Below are positions 1 through 5,125 of a stretch of 18,200 nt of DNA, piece after piece. The notes below the pieces were generated by a model, which was not told where the DNA came from, ran no database searches, and worked only from the letters and a program-made list of their open reading frames with translations. Positions within the stretch are counted from its first letter, which is position 1. Each line of letters starts with the position of its first letter. Position numbers and translations under genes: made by a program. The DNA lies in the NCBI GenBank assembly GCA_045650705.1, contig JAZRRK010000047.1:1-18200 (forward strand), given 5' to 3'. The DNA comes from UMGS1781 sp045650705. Lineage in GTDB: Bacteria; Bacillota; Clostridia; TANB77; CAG-508.

Positions 1-5
1 TTTTT

Positions 6-73
6 CCTCCAATAATAAATATAATTTTTCTAAAAATACATCTTTAGTATACAATATTGTGGTAAAAAAACAA
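6..73 (-). promoter_or_regulatory. Promoter and RBS of a leftward gene starting outside the window
   Basis: Read on the minus strand, TTGTTT (68-73), a 16-nt spacer and TATACT (46-51) form a good SigA-type promoter. A GGAGG Shine-Dalgarno (complement of 6-10) follows with only five bases before the window edge. A leftward gene therefore probably starts at, or a few bases beyond, coordinate 1. Nothing of its coding sequence is visible. Confidence 0.5.
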
Positions 74-140
74 GAAATTACTATAAATTTAAATTATTCT
101 TGATAAATGCTGTAAAAATAAAAAAGTTTTTTAGTGATAT

Positions 141-238
141 AAAAAGTAATAGCTTAACACTTGTCATCAAGTATTAAGCTATTTATCTTTTCATCATAGG
201 ACTAAGCCTATGGCATCGGCATACCGCCTCAAATATCT
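141..238 (-). ncRNA. Predicted small RNA, about 98 nt, with its own promoter and terminator
   Basis: Transcription on the minus strand would start near 238, downstream of the promoter at 245-273. It would end after a hairpin (arms 168-183 and 148-163, 16 bp with one G-U, loop of 4) followed by ACTTTTTAT. The body holds two further small stem-loops: CGG-TATG-CCG, and CATAGG-CTTAGT-CCTATG. The only start codons seen open frames of a few codons, so it is unlikely to encode protein. Its 5' part reads GCGGTATGCCGAT, close to GTGGTTTGCCGAT in the plus-strand RNA of the neighbouring toxin-antitoxin-like locus. It may therefore be a related regulatory RNA. That relation is an inference from a short match. 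Confidence 0.5.
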
Positions 239-244
239 ATATTT

Positions 245-273
245 AGTATAGCATTTTTGATACGATAAATCAA
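245..273 (-). promoter_or_regulatory. SigA-type promoter of the small RNA
   Basis: On the minus strand TTGATT (268-273), a 17-nt spacer and TATACT (245-250). The -35 and -10 hexamers and the spacing are identical to those of the toxin promoter at 638-666. Confidence 0.6.
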
Positions 274-318
274 TCAAAATACGAAAATTTATTTCCATAT
301 TGTTGATATGAAAAATAA

Positions 319-347
319 TTGACAAAAAAACAAAAACTTAGTATAAT
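319..347 (+). promoter_or_regulatory. Consensus promoter of the antitoxin-like RNA
   Basis: TTGACA (319-324), 17 nt, TATAAT (342-347): both hexamers match consensus exactly. The start would fall near 354. No ribosome binding site follows and the transcript meets a terminator at 395-437, so the product should be a short RNA made at high level. That fits an antitoxin RNA that must exceed its target. Confidence 0.75.
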
Positions 348-353
348 AAATAT

Positions 354-437
354 AGGAAATAAAGAACCACAAACGTGGTTTGCCGATTATATGTAAAAAA
401 ACACATTGAACTGGGCAAGTTACAGATGTGTTTTTTT
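354..437 (+). ncRNA. Antitoxin-like RNA, convergent with the toxin mRNA
   Basis: A predicted transcript of about 84 nt from the consensus promoter at 319-347 to the hairpin at 395-437. It has a 5' stem-loop (AACCAC-AAAC-GTGGTT, 369-380) followed by TGCCGATT. Its 3' end is fully complementary to the 3' end of the opposing toxin mRNA, because both cross the shared terminator. Its 5' AACCACA can also pair with TGTGGTT near the 5' end of the toxin mRNA. This resembles RNA II of the pAD1 par (fst) module and similar Gram-positive type I antitoxins. The family assignment is by architecture, not by sequence match. Confidence 0.6.
395..437. terminator. Bidirectional terminator shared by toxin mRNA and antitoxin-like RNA
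   Basis: Twelve-base arms (395-406 and 426-437) with seven A/T pairs at the base give a U-run on either strand. The 19-nt loop contains a nested AACT-GGGCA-AGTT stem. It ends 5 bases before the toxin stop codon on the far side, so it serves both convergent transcripts. Confidence 0.75.
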
Positions 438-442
438 ATTGT

Positions 443-553
443 CTATTTGCTTAAAATTATAACCAGTATAACTAAGGCAAATACTATAATAGTTTCGACA
501 ACTAAGCCAAATAAAAGTAGATATATTATTTCTAATAAAATAGCTTCTATCAT
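443..553 (-). CDS. Small hydrophobic peptide, probable type I toxin (36 aa)
   Basis: The frame starts ATG (551-553 on the complement) and ends TAG (443-445), giving 36 residues beginning MIEAILLEIIYLLLFG and ending ILSK. Almost the whole peptide is hydrophobic (roughly residues 4-34), with three Glu in the first 20 residues and one Lys at the end. A strong GGAGG lies 7 nt before the ATG, which supports translation of so short a frame. A stem-loop (571-587) sits directly upstream of that site. In Fst-type toxins a helix next to the ribosome site represses translation. Together with the convergent short RNA and shared terminator, a membrane-acting type I toxin is the best reading. I do not recognise the exact family (Hol_Tox, Fst/Ldr or another). 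A harmless small membrane protein is the alternative. Confidence 0.6.
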   Translation of the reverse strand: MIEAILLEIIYLLLFGLVVETIIVFALVILVIILSK

Positions 554-570
554 AGCACCACCTCCTCACT

Positions 571-587
571 CGTGACTTAATGTCACG
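571..587 (-). promoter_or_regulatory. Stem-loop next to the toxin ribosome binding site
   Basis: CGTGAC-TTAAT-GTCACG is a perfect 6-bp stem ending 5 bases before the GGAGG of the toxin. Its position is like that of the 5' helix that limits ribosome access in fst RNA I. Its effect here is inferred. Confidence 0.5.
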
Positions 588-637
588 GATTAAAAGTGGC
601 AAACCACATCTGCTTATCTTCATTTCCTATGTTAGCT

Positions 638-666
638 AGTATAACATAGGATTTTATAAAAATCAA
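638..666 (-). promoter_or_regulatory. Toxin promoter with overlapping inverted repeat
   Basis: On the minus strand TTGATT (661-666), 17 nt, TATACT (638-643), with a start near 630. An inverted repeat CCTATGTTA / TAACATAGG (626-634 and 642-650) spans the -10 box and the start site. It could be an operator or a hairpin at the extreme 5' end of the mRNA. The resulting toxin mRNA (about 630 to 395) is about 235 nt. Confidence 0.6.
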
Positions 667-863
667 TATAAAAAGAACAAATTTTCGCAACCAACTTTTA
701 AAATTAGTACTTGCAAAAAGAAAAATCTTATGTTAAATTAAAATCAAATAAATCGAATTATATAAAAAGAGCATTACTTTGCAGATGTTTTTTCGTATAC
801 CTGCTCCGTAAACGCTCCAAGAACAAAACCCAAATGCACAGCATTTGGGTTTTGTTCTTGTAC
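667..863. other. Intergenic stretch without a supported gene
   Basis: Between the toxin promoter and the 7-bp repeat array I see no frame with a ribosome binding site. A TTG-initiated frame from 711 runs straight into the long hairpin at 818-860, so it is not called. Its first 20 codons faintly resemble those of the 2044-2196 gene and could be a decayed copy. Confidence 0.4.
818..860. repeat. Perfect 20-bp hairpin, first part of composite repeat module
   Basis: Arms 818-837 and 841-860 are exact reverse complements around a 3-nt ACA loop; the core is GACAAAACCCAAATGC-like, with GGGTTTTGTTCTTG on the right arm. It is followed at once by the 7-bp repeat array. There is no clear gene for it to terminate on either side. 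The same order is seen at 2296-2371 with a different stem sequence. Confidence 0.7.
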
Positions 864-898
864 TATTCACTATTAACTATTCATTTTTCACTATTCAC
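864..898. repeat. Array of five degenerate 7-bp units (copy 1)
   Basis: The units read TATTCAC, TATTAAC, TATTCAT, TTTTCAC, TATTCAC. The block plus the preceding six bases (858-898, 41 bp) is identical to 2331-2371. Confidence 0.85.
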
Positions 899-947
899 AA
901 AAAATCAAACATTTCACAAAGTATCTGTCAAAAACTTGCAAACCATA

Positions 948-984
948 TGGACATAAATACCTTCCCTTTGTCCACCTTTGTCCA
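948..984. repeat. REP-like core motif (copy A)
   Basis: TGGACA (948-953) and TGTCCA (969-974) are inverted around an ACCTTCCC core, with a second TGTCCA at 979-984. The layout matches the other REP-like copies (2378, 4973, 6469, 8299), although the arm sequence is GGACA rather than TCAAA. Confidence 0.5.
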
Positions 985-1013
985 TTGAAAATTATATGGA
1001 TTTGTAGTATAAT
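985..1013 (+). promoter_or_regulatory. Promoter of the 1114-1416 gene
   Basis: TTGAAA (985-990), 17 nt, TATAAT (1008-1013). The leader of about 90 nt contains a small ACTAAC-ATTTT-GTTAGT hairpin before the ribosome binding site. Confidence 0.7.
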
Positions 1014-1113
1014 ACATGTATATGGAATATCTCCATTTTACATATATTCCTTTTGTCCACTAACATTTTGTTAGTTTTACATATATAAATAAAAACATCT
1101 GGGAGGAAATATT

Positions 1114-1416
1114 ATGAATTTTTTAGTGGGATTATTTTTTTCAATCTTAAGCTCTGTTATTTCAGGTGCCTTTGGAATGGTGGCTTGGAATATGTGCATT
1201 CCAGTCATTTTTGTAGGAGCACCTAAAATAACAATTATTCAGTCAATTATTGTTGCTATGGTTCTGAGTATTATCACATATGAAGGAACTGCACTAGAAG
1301 ATAAGACTGATACAAAAAATTTTGCAGTAACGGCTATTGTAAGACTTCTTATGATTCTCTTTGTTTCATCTATAAATTTAGGAGTCTTATGGTTGATTAT
1401 GCAAATAGCTTATTAG
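1114..1416 (+). CDS. Small three-helix membrane protein of unknown function (100 aa)
   Basis: A GGGAGG lies 8-9 nt before the ATG, and a strong promoter is present at 985-1013, so the gene is very likely real. Three hydrophobic segments are visible (about residues 3-25, 38-55 and 72-97). A short charged loop (EGTALEDKTDTKN, about 57-69) separates the second and third. No catalytic motif or known domain is recognised. It is a single-gene unit, ended by the hairpin at 1435-1459. The gene could be a small transporter-like or accessory membrane subunit, but nothing in the sequence decides this. Confidence 0.75.
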   Translation: MNFLVGLFFSILSSVISGAFGMVAWNMCIPVIFVGAPKITIIQSIIVAMVLSIITYEGTALEDKTDTKNFAVTAIVRLLMILFVSSINLGVLWLIMQIAY

Positions 1417-1756
1417 TCCCCCAATTATTCAAGAACCCACCGCAAATTTTGCGGTGGGTATTTCTTAATTTAATATATATTATTTCACTAAAAAATATTT
1501 CTTCAACTCTATTTTTTATTGAGTTCATTCTGCAACCCCACTCTAATTGATTAGTATCATTTAATTCTTCTTTATTGTTTTCTGACCATAAATTTATATA
1601 TTCAGTATATTTATGTTCTTTTAAATAGTTTAATCTCATTTTTTCATGTTTACCAAGTTCTCTAAAACTAACAGTATCTATTAAATTAGGTAAGTAACAA
1701 TCTCCATGTTTTATATATTCAATTCCTATTTTTTTATCTATAAATCTTTCTTTCAT
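1397..1756 (-). pseudogene. TnpV-like transposon protein, internally deleted relic
   Basis: A GGAGG precedes the ATG at 1754-1756 by 8 nt; the frame also extends to an upstream TTG, but that codon lies before the ribosome site and is not used. The product (about 119 aa) matches the TnpV pattern I know from Tn4451-type and related clostridial elements: IEYIKHGDCYLPNL near the start, GKHEKMRLNYLKEHK in the middle, and WGCRMNSIKNRVEEI near the end. The segment between the LKEH and MNSI blocks is clearly shorter than usual. The normal C-terminus (...ELIY) is followed by about 19 extra residues reading through the terminator hairpin of the convergent gene and overlapping its last 20 bases. No transposase or resolvase is nearby. 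It is best read as a decaying relic of a lost transposon. Confidence 0.65.
1435..1459 (+). terminator. Terminator of the 1114-1416 gene
   Basis: ACCCACCGC and GCGGTGGGT pair exactly around AAATTTT, followed by ATTTCTTAATTT. It lies inside the 3' end of the minus-strand TnpV relic, whose reading frame crosses it. Confidence 0.75.
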
Positions 1757-1923
1757 TTTCAAATCCTCCAATATTTAATTCTACTACCAATAAAACTATA
1801 ATTTATATCTGTTAACTATCTTTAATAAACTTTTTTAGTAAAGTGTACTTAACTTAAGTCTACTGGGTTAGGAATATTGACTAGCAAATTTCGTAAACAT
1901 ACAACTATCTGAAATGAAAAAAG

Positions 1924-1952
1924 TTGCAAAATCAAAGAAAAAATGATATACT
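1924..1952 (+). promoter_or_regulatory. Promoter of the 2044-2196 gene
   Basis: TTGCAA (1924-1929), 17 nt, TATACT (1947-1952); start expected near 1959. Apart from this promoter and its leader, 1757-2043 holds nothing I can name. Confidence 0.65.
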
Positions 1953-1998
1953 TATCAAGTAATATTTTTTGTGTACACCTTTGAAAATATGTAAAATT

Positions 1999-2020
1999 TT
2001 CGGAGGTGTAAGCCTCCGAA
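1999..2020 (+). promoter_or_regulatory. Leader hairpin of GGAGG-loop-CCTCC type (copy 1)
   Basis: TTCGGAGG-TGTAAG-CCTCCGAA, 8-bp stem, in the 5' leader. The true ribosome site AAGGAGG follows 10 nt later, before the ATG at 2044. The CCTCC arm is an anti-Shine-Dalgarno sequence and could pair either with its own stem or with the ribosome site. The same design occurs at 5694-5716 and 6920-6937. Confidence 0.6.
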
Positions 2021-2043
2021 TAAAATTATAAGGAGGAAACATT

Positions 2044-2196
2044 ATGAAAAAGAAAGAAAGCTATCTTAAACTTTGTAATAATCCTTTTAAGGAGAAAGCT
2101 GAGAAGCTTGAAAAAAGAGCAATTGTAGTCTCAATTATAGTATCTGTAGTAATAGCTATAATTGCATTAATAATTGTTTTTGCCTCGATTTCATAA
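2044..2196 (+). CDS. Small single-pass membrane protein (50 aa)
   Basis: AAGGAGG precedes the ATG at 2044, with the promoter at 1924-1952 and the terminator at 2204-2240, so all signals of a real single-gene unit are present. The N-terminal half is strongly charged (MKKKESYLKL, then KEKAEKLEKR). Residues 26-48 form one unbroken hydrophobic helix, and the protein ends soon after. The positive-inside rule predicts a cytoplasmic N-terminus. No family is recognised. The start faintly resembles codons 1-22 of a non-coding frame at 711, which may be a decayed paralogue. Confidence 0.75.
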   Translation: MKKKESYLKLCNNPFKEKAEKLEKRAIVVSIIVSVVIAIIALIIVFASIS

Positions 2197-2203
2197 TAAG
2201 ATT

Positions 2204-2240
2204 AAAACAGAGTTAATTTTAAATAAATTGACCCTGTTTT
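2204..2240 (+). terminator. Terminator of the 2044-2196 gene
   Basis: Sixteen-base arms (2204-2219 and 2225-2240) pair through with two G-U wobbles around TAAAT, then GCTTTTATAA follows. Confidence 0.7.
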
Positions 2241-2295
2241 GCTTTTATAACCATGTATAAAATTTGTGCAAATAACTACGACAAACTCTCCAAAT

Positions 2296-2332
2296 AAAAA
2301 AGATTCAAATGTTTTGCATTTGAATCTTTTTT
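2296..2332. repeat. 16-bp hairpin, first part of second composite repeat module
   Basis: Perfect arms 2296-2311 and 2317-2332 (AAAAAAGATTCAAATG and its complement). It is followed at once by the second copy of the 41-bp block. The stem sequence differs from that at 818-860 while the following block is identical. Confidence 0.65.
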
Positions 2333-2336
2333 GTAC

Positions 2337-2371
2337 TATTCACTATTAACTATTCATTTTTCACTATTCAC
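2337..2371. repeat. Array of five degenerate 7-bp units (copy 2)
   Basis: Same five units in the same order as at 864-898; the identity extends over 41 bp (2331-2371). A REP-like core follows within 10 bases. Confidence 0.85.
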
Positions 2372-2377
2372 CATTTA

Positions 2378-2412
2378 TGTCAAAATACCCCGTCCCTTTG
2401 ACACCATTGACA
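2378..2412. repeat. REP-like core motif (copy B)
   Basis: TGTCAAA (2378-2384) and TTTGACA (2397-2403) are inverted around a CCCCGTCCC core; a second TTGACA follows at 2407-2412. It lies just beyond the terminator of the radical SAM operon. Confidence 0.6.
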
Positions 2413-2424
2413 CATAAAAAGGCA

Positions 2425-2456
2425 AAACAGGATTGCTCAATTGAGCAATCCTGTTT
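2425..2456 (-). terminator. Terminator of the radical SAM operon
   Basis: A perfect 32-bp palindrome (arms 2425-2440 and 2441-2456, centre CAATTG). Read on the minus strand it is followed by GCCTTTTTATG. It starts 14 bases after the last stop codon of the operon. Confidence 0.8.
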
Positions 2457-2470
2457 CTGCAATAACATTA

Positions 2471-3421
2471 TCATTCCTTTCTTTTCAGTTCTTTTTTTAT
2501 GTCCTCAACTTTAACATTTGTCTTGTAAAAGTCTTTTTTGGAACAACCGGCTCGTCCACCACCAGCGCAAGCACATGCACAAGCACAACTTACACATGCA
2601 CAAGAGCTTCTTGCACACGAAGAATGAGATACAAAAACAGTACTATGCCTTCCTCCATGAAATCCGCCATGTGAGTCATAATCATCACCACCAAAGATGG
2701 CAACAAGTATTATAGCTATTATAATGACCGCAAGGATAACAACAATCACTATCAATAATATTTTTCCAGTTTTGGAACCTCCCGCATCTTCTGTATACTG
2801 TTCCTTTTCGTTTGTTGTAAACGTATCAAGGTTGTATTTAACAGATGCATTCAATCTTTCGCCCATACCTAAAGATGAATTCCATATGAGGTAGCCTTCT
2901 TCATTCTTTTGAGCTGTACTTTCGATTACGTTATCAGCACTCCATTTAATAGTGATATTTTTGACCTCAATCTCTTCGAACCACCCAGGAGTAAACGAAT
3001 ATCGACAAATATGGCTGTCCTTCTCAATAATATACATATACGATTGATGTATAGTATAGTCAAATATTATAATTTCATCTTTATAATAAGCACGGTCGAA
3101 GTCGATTCTTATATAAGATCCTCCGTCGCTTGTATATTGAATATTTTTAATATTATCGGACAGTGCTGTGATTTGGTCAACGTGCTTGTTTGGGTTTCCA
3201 ATTTTTACCCACTCAAGAGGACCCTCTTTGGTGTCGTCCAGAACTTTCCATTCTACATAGTATCTAATATCCATTGTTCCATCAGGTCGCATATTTACTG
3301 TAATAGTGTAATCCTGAATTTCGTCCAGCGGCATTGTAGCTGCATTTACCGGCAACGCTACAATAATAATTAAGCATACCAGTGTCATAGCAAAAATGAG
3401 TATATTCTTGATCATTTTCAT
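2471..3421 (-). CDS. Membrane protein with alternating Cys-Ala tail, candidate radical SAM substrate (316 aa)
   Basis: Residues 1-28 look like a signal peptide (MKMIKN, a hydrophobic core, then LPVNA-A). Residues about 29-200 are a beta-rich extracytoplasmic domain of DUF2207-like appearance, with a conserved-looking PDGTMDIRYYVEW stretch. Residues 220-244 form a single membrane helix. The tail (245-316) is Gly/His-rich (GGFHGGRH), then has Cys at 269, 274, 276, 279, 281, 283, 285 and 293, including a CACACACA run followed by GGGRAGC and KKDFY. A charged Lys/Glu end follows. The Ala and Cys codons vary (GCA/GCT, TGT/TGC), so the tract is not a simple DNA repeat. The start codon overlaps the stop of the radical SAM gene (TAATG), implying coupled translation and linked function. 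The predicted topology leaves the Cys tail in the cytoplasm, where the enzyme could reach it. Metal binding by the tail is the main alternative. Confidence 0.75.
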   Translation of the reverse strand: MKMIKNILIFAMTLVCLIIIVALPVNAATMPLDEIQDYTITVNMRPDGTMDIRYYVEWKVLDDTKEGPLEWVKIGNPNKHVDQITALSDNIKNIQYTSDGGSYIRIDFDRAYYKDEIIIFDYTIHQSYMYIIEKDSHICRYSFTPGWFEEIEVKNITIKWSADNVIESTAQKNEEGYLIWNSSLGMGERLNASVKYNLDTFTTNEKEQYTEDAGGSKTGKILLIVIVVILAVIIIAIILVAIFGGDDYDSHGGFHGGRHSTVFVSHSSCARSSCACVSCACACACAGGGRAGCSKKDFYKTNVKVEDIKKELKRKE

Positions 3422-4785
3422 TATGCATCCTCCTTCTTAAGAGGGCAAGCGTATTTCATAGAGCTTGCATAGTCGCGAATTTCTCGACACTTCGGTGAGT
3501 TCCAAATACTACTCCAAGACTGCTTTAAGATATTACCCATAGCATCATCAGAGAGCCAACTTTGGCACGGAACAACTCCGCCGTTAGGGGTAACTGCCAT
3601 ATTGCTAAGGCAGGCTCCACAGGTAGGAATTGAAAGTCCAAGTTCTGCTAATTTGGTTTCCGATACCCAACCTGGCGATGTAAAGCTGATTTCTATGTGC
3701 TCCTTTGCACAATACTCAGTAGCATCTGCCAGTATAGCATACAACTCTTCTTCGCTAAGCTGAGTACACTTAGAAGCTTCTTTACAGGCATTACCAGTTA
3801 CAATAAGCCCTGAGCAAGAAACATACTCTACTCCAAGTGAATTGAGAAATTTTAATGTTTCAACATAGTTTGCATTACCTTTACACAACGGTGTATTGAT
3901 GCTGATATTAAGTCCAGCCTCAATAGCGTTCTTTATCCCTTCAACTGTGCGACAAAAATTATTAGCACCAACAAGGGTGTTATGTTCCGTCTCATTTGCA
4001 GAATAAAGAGTAATTTGTACACTATCAAGACAAGCATTATACAGCTCTTTGCACAGCTTCTTGGTTAATTTTACTCCATTTGTGTTAAGTCTAGTCACAA
4101 ACCATTTTGCATAAGCTATAAGCTCAGGCAAATCGTCGCGCATTGTGGGTTCTCCACCTGTGAATGTAAGCTGTGGTATTCCAATTTTTCTGCATTCGTC
4201 GATAACACGTTTCCACTCATTAGTAGAGAATTCTTTAACCTCAGATTGTACCTGTCCTGCGGCATAGCAATGCAAACATCTCTGGTTGCAATTCCACTGT
4301 CCATTACAGGTCATCGCACTAACCATAAGGTCCATGCGATGAGGAGCGGTCATAAATGGTGCATATTCTCCAAGAGTCATATACCCAATATTTTCGCTGG
4401 GCTCATTGCCATAGGCAACGTCCTTTAATGTGTTGACAATTTTCCAAAGATCGTCCTTCATCTGTGTGTCTTTTGTGTTCGGGTAGACTTTTTTTACCTT
4501 TTTCAATGTTCTATGGACAATTACTTTCATCTCTTCCTCAGTAACTTCCCTGCCCTCATACCGATTGACCTGATCAATGAAAGTATTCAGCAGGATAGCC
4601 CAAGATATATTTATTGGAATAATGTCCTTGCCGTTAAGAACCACCACGCTTGGCGCAGTTTCTTTTAGGCAGAATTTTGGCGGGACCAAGTGTATTCTCA
4701 CTGTTCCCGGGCCATAGGGATTGAGGGTTGTATGAGCAACCCTTTTCATGTTTAGCATCCGATAAGTTGCTTCCCTTAAGTTCAT
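3421..4785 (-). CDS. Radical SAM enzyme with SPASM-like C-terminus (454 aa)
   Basis: The cluster motif C166-X3-C170-X2-C173 is followed by Tyr, as usual, and by TFTGGEP (207-213), the SAM-binding GGEP motif. The C-terminus holds C389, C392, C407, C433 and C447, with TPNGGVVPCQSW between, as in SPASM-type auxiliary cluster domains of peptide-modifying enzymes. About 150 residues precede the radical SAM core; part of this (VVLNGKDIIPINISWAILL) could be a PqqD-like recognition domain, but that is a guess. An AAGGAGG lies 8 nt before the ATG. The next gene overlaps by one base, and its ribosome site lies inside this gene's 3' end. The likely role is oxidative modification (for example a thioether link) of a protein or peptide, with the neighbouring Cys-rich membrane protein as the obvious candidate. 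Radical SAM membership is secure; the reaction is inferred. Confidence 0.88.
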   Translation of the reverse strand: MNLREATYRMLNMKRVAHTTLNPYGPGTVRIHLVPPKFCLKETAPSVVVLNGKDIIPINISWAILLNTFIDQVNRYEGREVTEEEMKVIVHRTLKKVKKVYPNTKDTQMKDDLWKIVNTLKDVAYGNEPSENIGYMTLGEYAPFMTAPHRMDLMVSAMTCNGQWNCNQRCLHCYAAGQVQSEVKEFSTNEWKRVIDECRKIGIPQLTFTGGEPTMRDDLPELIAYAKWFVTRLNTNGVKLTKKLCKELYNACLDSVQITLYSANETEHNTLVGANNFCRTVEGIKNAIEAGLNISINTPLCKGNANYVETLKFLNSLGVEYVSCSGLIVTGNACKEASKCTQLSEEELYAILADATEYCAKEHIEISFTSPGWVSETKLAELGLSIPTCGACLSNMAVTPNGGVVPCQSWLSDDAMGNILKQSWSSIWNSPKCREIRDYASSMKYACPLKKEDA

Positions 4786-4884
4786 GCTAAAATCCTCCTT
4801 AAAAAAATGATTTTGTTAATGCAAGTTGATTAGGCTCTCGTAGTACACTACAAATGTGCCAAAATACAATCTTACAATACTACA

Positions 4885-4913
4885 ATTTTACCACAATTTA
4901 CATAAATCGTCAA
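4885..4913 (-). promoter_or_regulatory. Promoter of the radical SAM operon, conserved-spacer type
   Basis: On the minus strand TTGACG (4908-4913), spacer ATTTATGTAAATTGTGG (17 nt), TAAAAT (4885-4890). The spacer matches those of three other minus-strand promoters in the window. The rest of the 4786-5125 gap holds a leader of about 95 nt, REP-like copy C and the terminator at 5077-5108. Confidence 0.7.
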
Positions 4914-4972
4914 TCTCGTACAGCCTATCAAATCCTTACAACTCTCAATTAAATATGATAAATGCCAATGTG

Positions 4973-4999
4973 TGTCAATGATAACCGTCCCCATTGACA
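4973..4999. repeat. REP-like core motif (copy C)
   Basis: TGTCAAT (4973-4979) and ATTGACA (4993-4999) are exact inverted arms around GATAACCGTCCCC. It lies beyond the terminator of the 5126-5671 gene. Confidence 0.6.
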
Positions 5000-5076
5000 T
5001 GGAAATGGAAACAACAGAACAAAATAAAGTAGTATTATATTTATTTAACGATATCAGAATAAGTTAACAAAAAAAC

Positions 5077-5108
5077 ACCGAGCCAATTGATTTCTCAATC
5101 AGCTCGGT
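5077..5108 (-). terminator. Terminator of the 5126-5671 gene
   Basis: ACCGAGC / GCTCGGT arms with an inner ATTGA-TTTC-TCAAT stem. On the minus strand it is followed by GTTTTTTTG. It lies 18 bases past the stop codon. Confidence 0.8.
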
Positions 5109-5125
5109 ATTTTAGTGCACTGCTC

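Noticed and set aside
198..232. Riboswitch in the leader of a gene
   Set aside because: The structured element has its own terminator and no coding gene follows on the minus strand before it, so a free small RNA fits better.
375..623. Overlapping 66-67 codon frames across the toxin locus on both strands
   Set aside because: They lack ribosome sites and cross the terminator and promoter elements; the 36-aa frame has all the translation signals.
711..956. TTG-initiated 81-codon frame whose first residues (MQKEKSYVKLKSN) resemble the start of the 2044-2196 protein
   Set aside because: No ribosome binding site; the frame runs through the perfect hairpin and the 7-bp array. At most a decayed fragment; the resemblance covers too few residues to rely on.
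864..2371. CRISPR array
   Set aside because: The 7-bp units are contiguous with no spacers, and only two blocks exist about 1.5 kb apart; no cas-like gene is present.
2441..3373. Plus-strand frames opposite the Cys-tail protein (Ser/Thr/Cys-rich translations)
   Set aside because: Shadows of the minus-strand gene; no start signals, and they lie inside its conserved regions.
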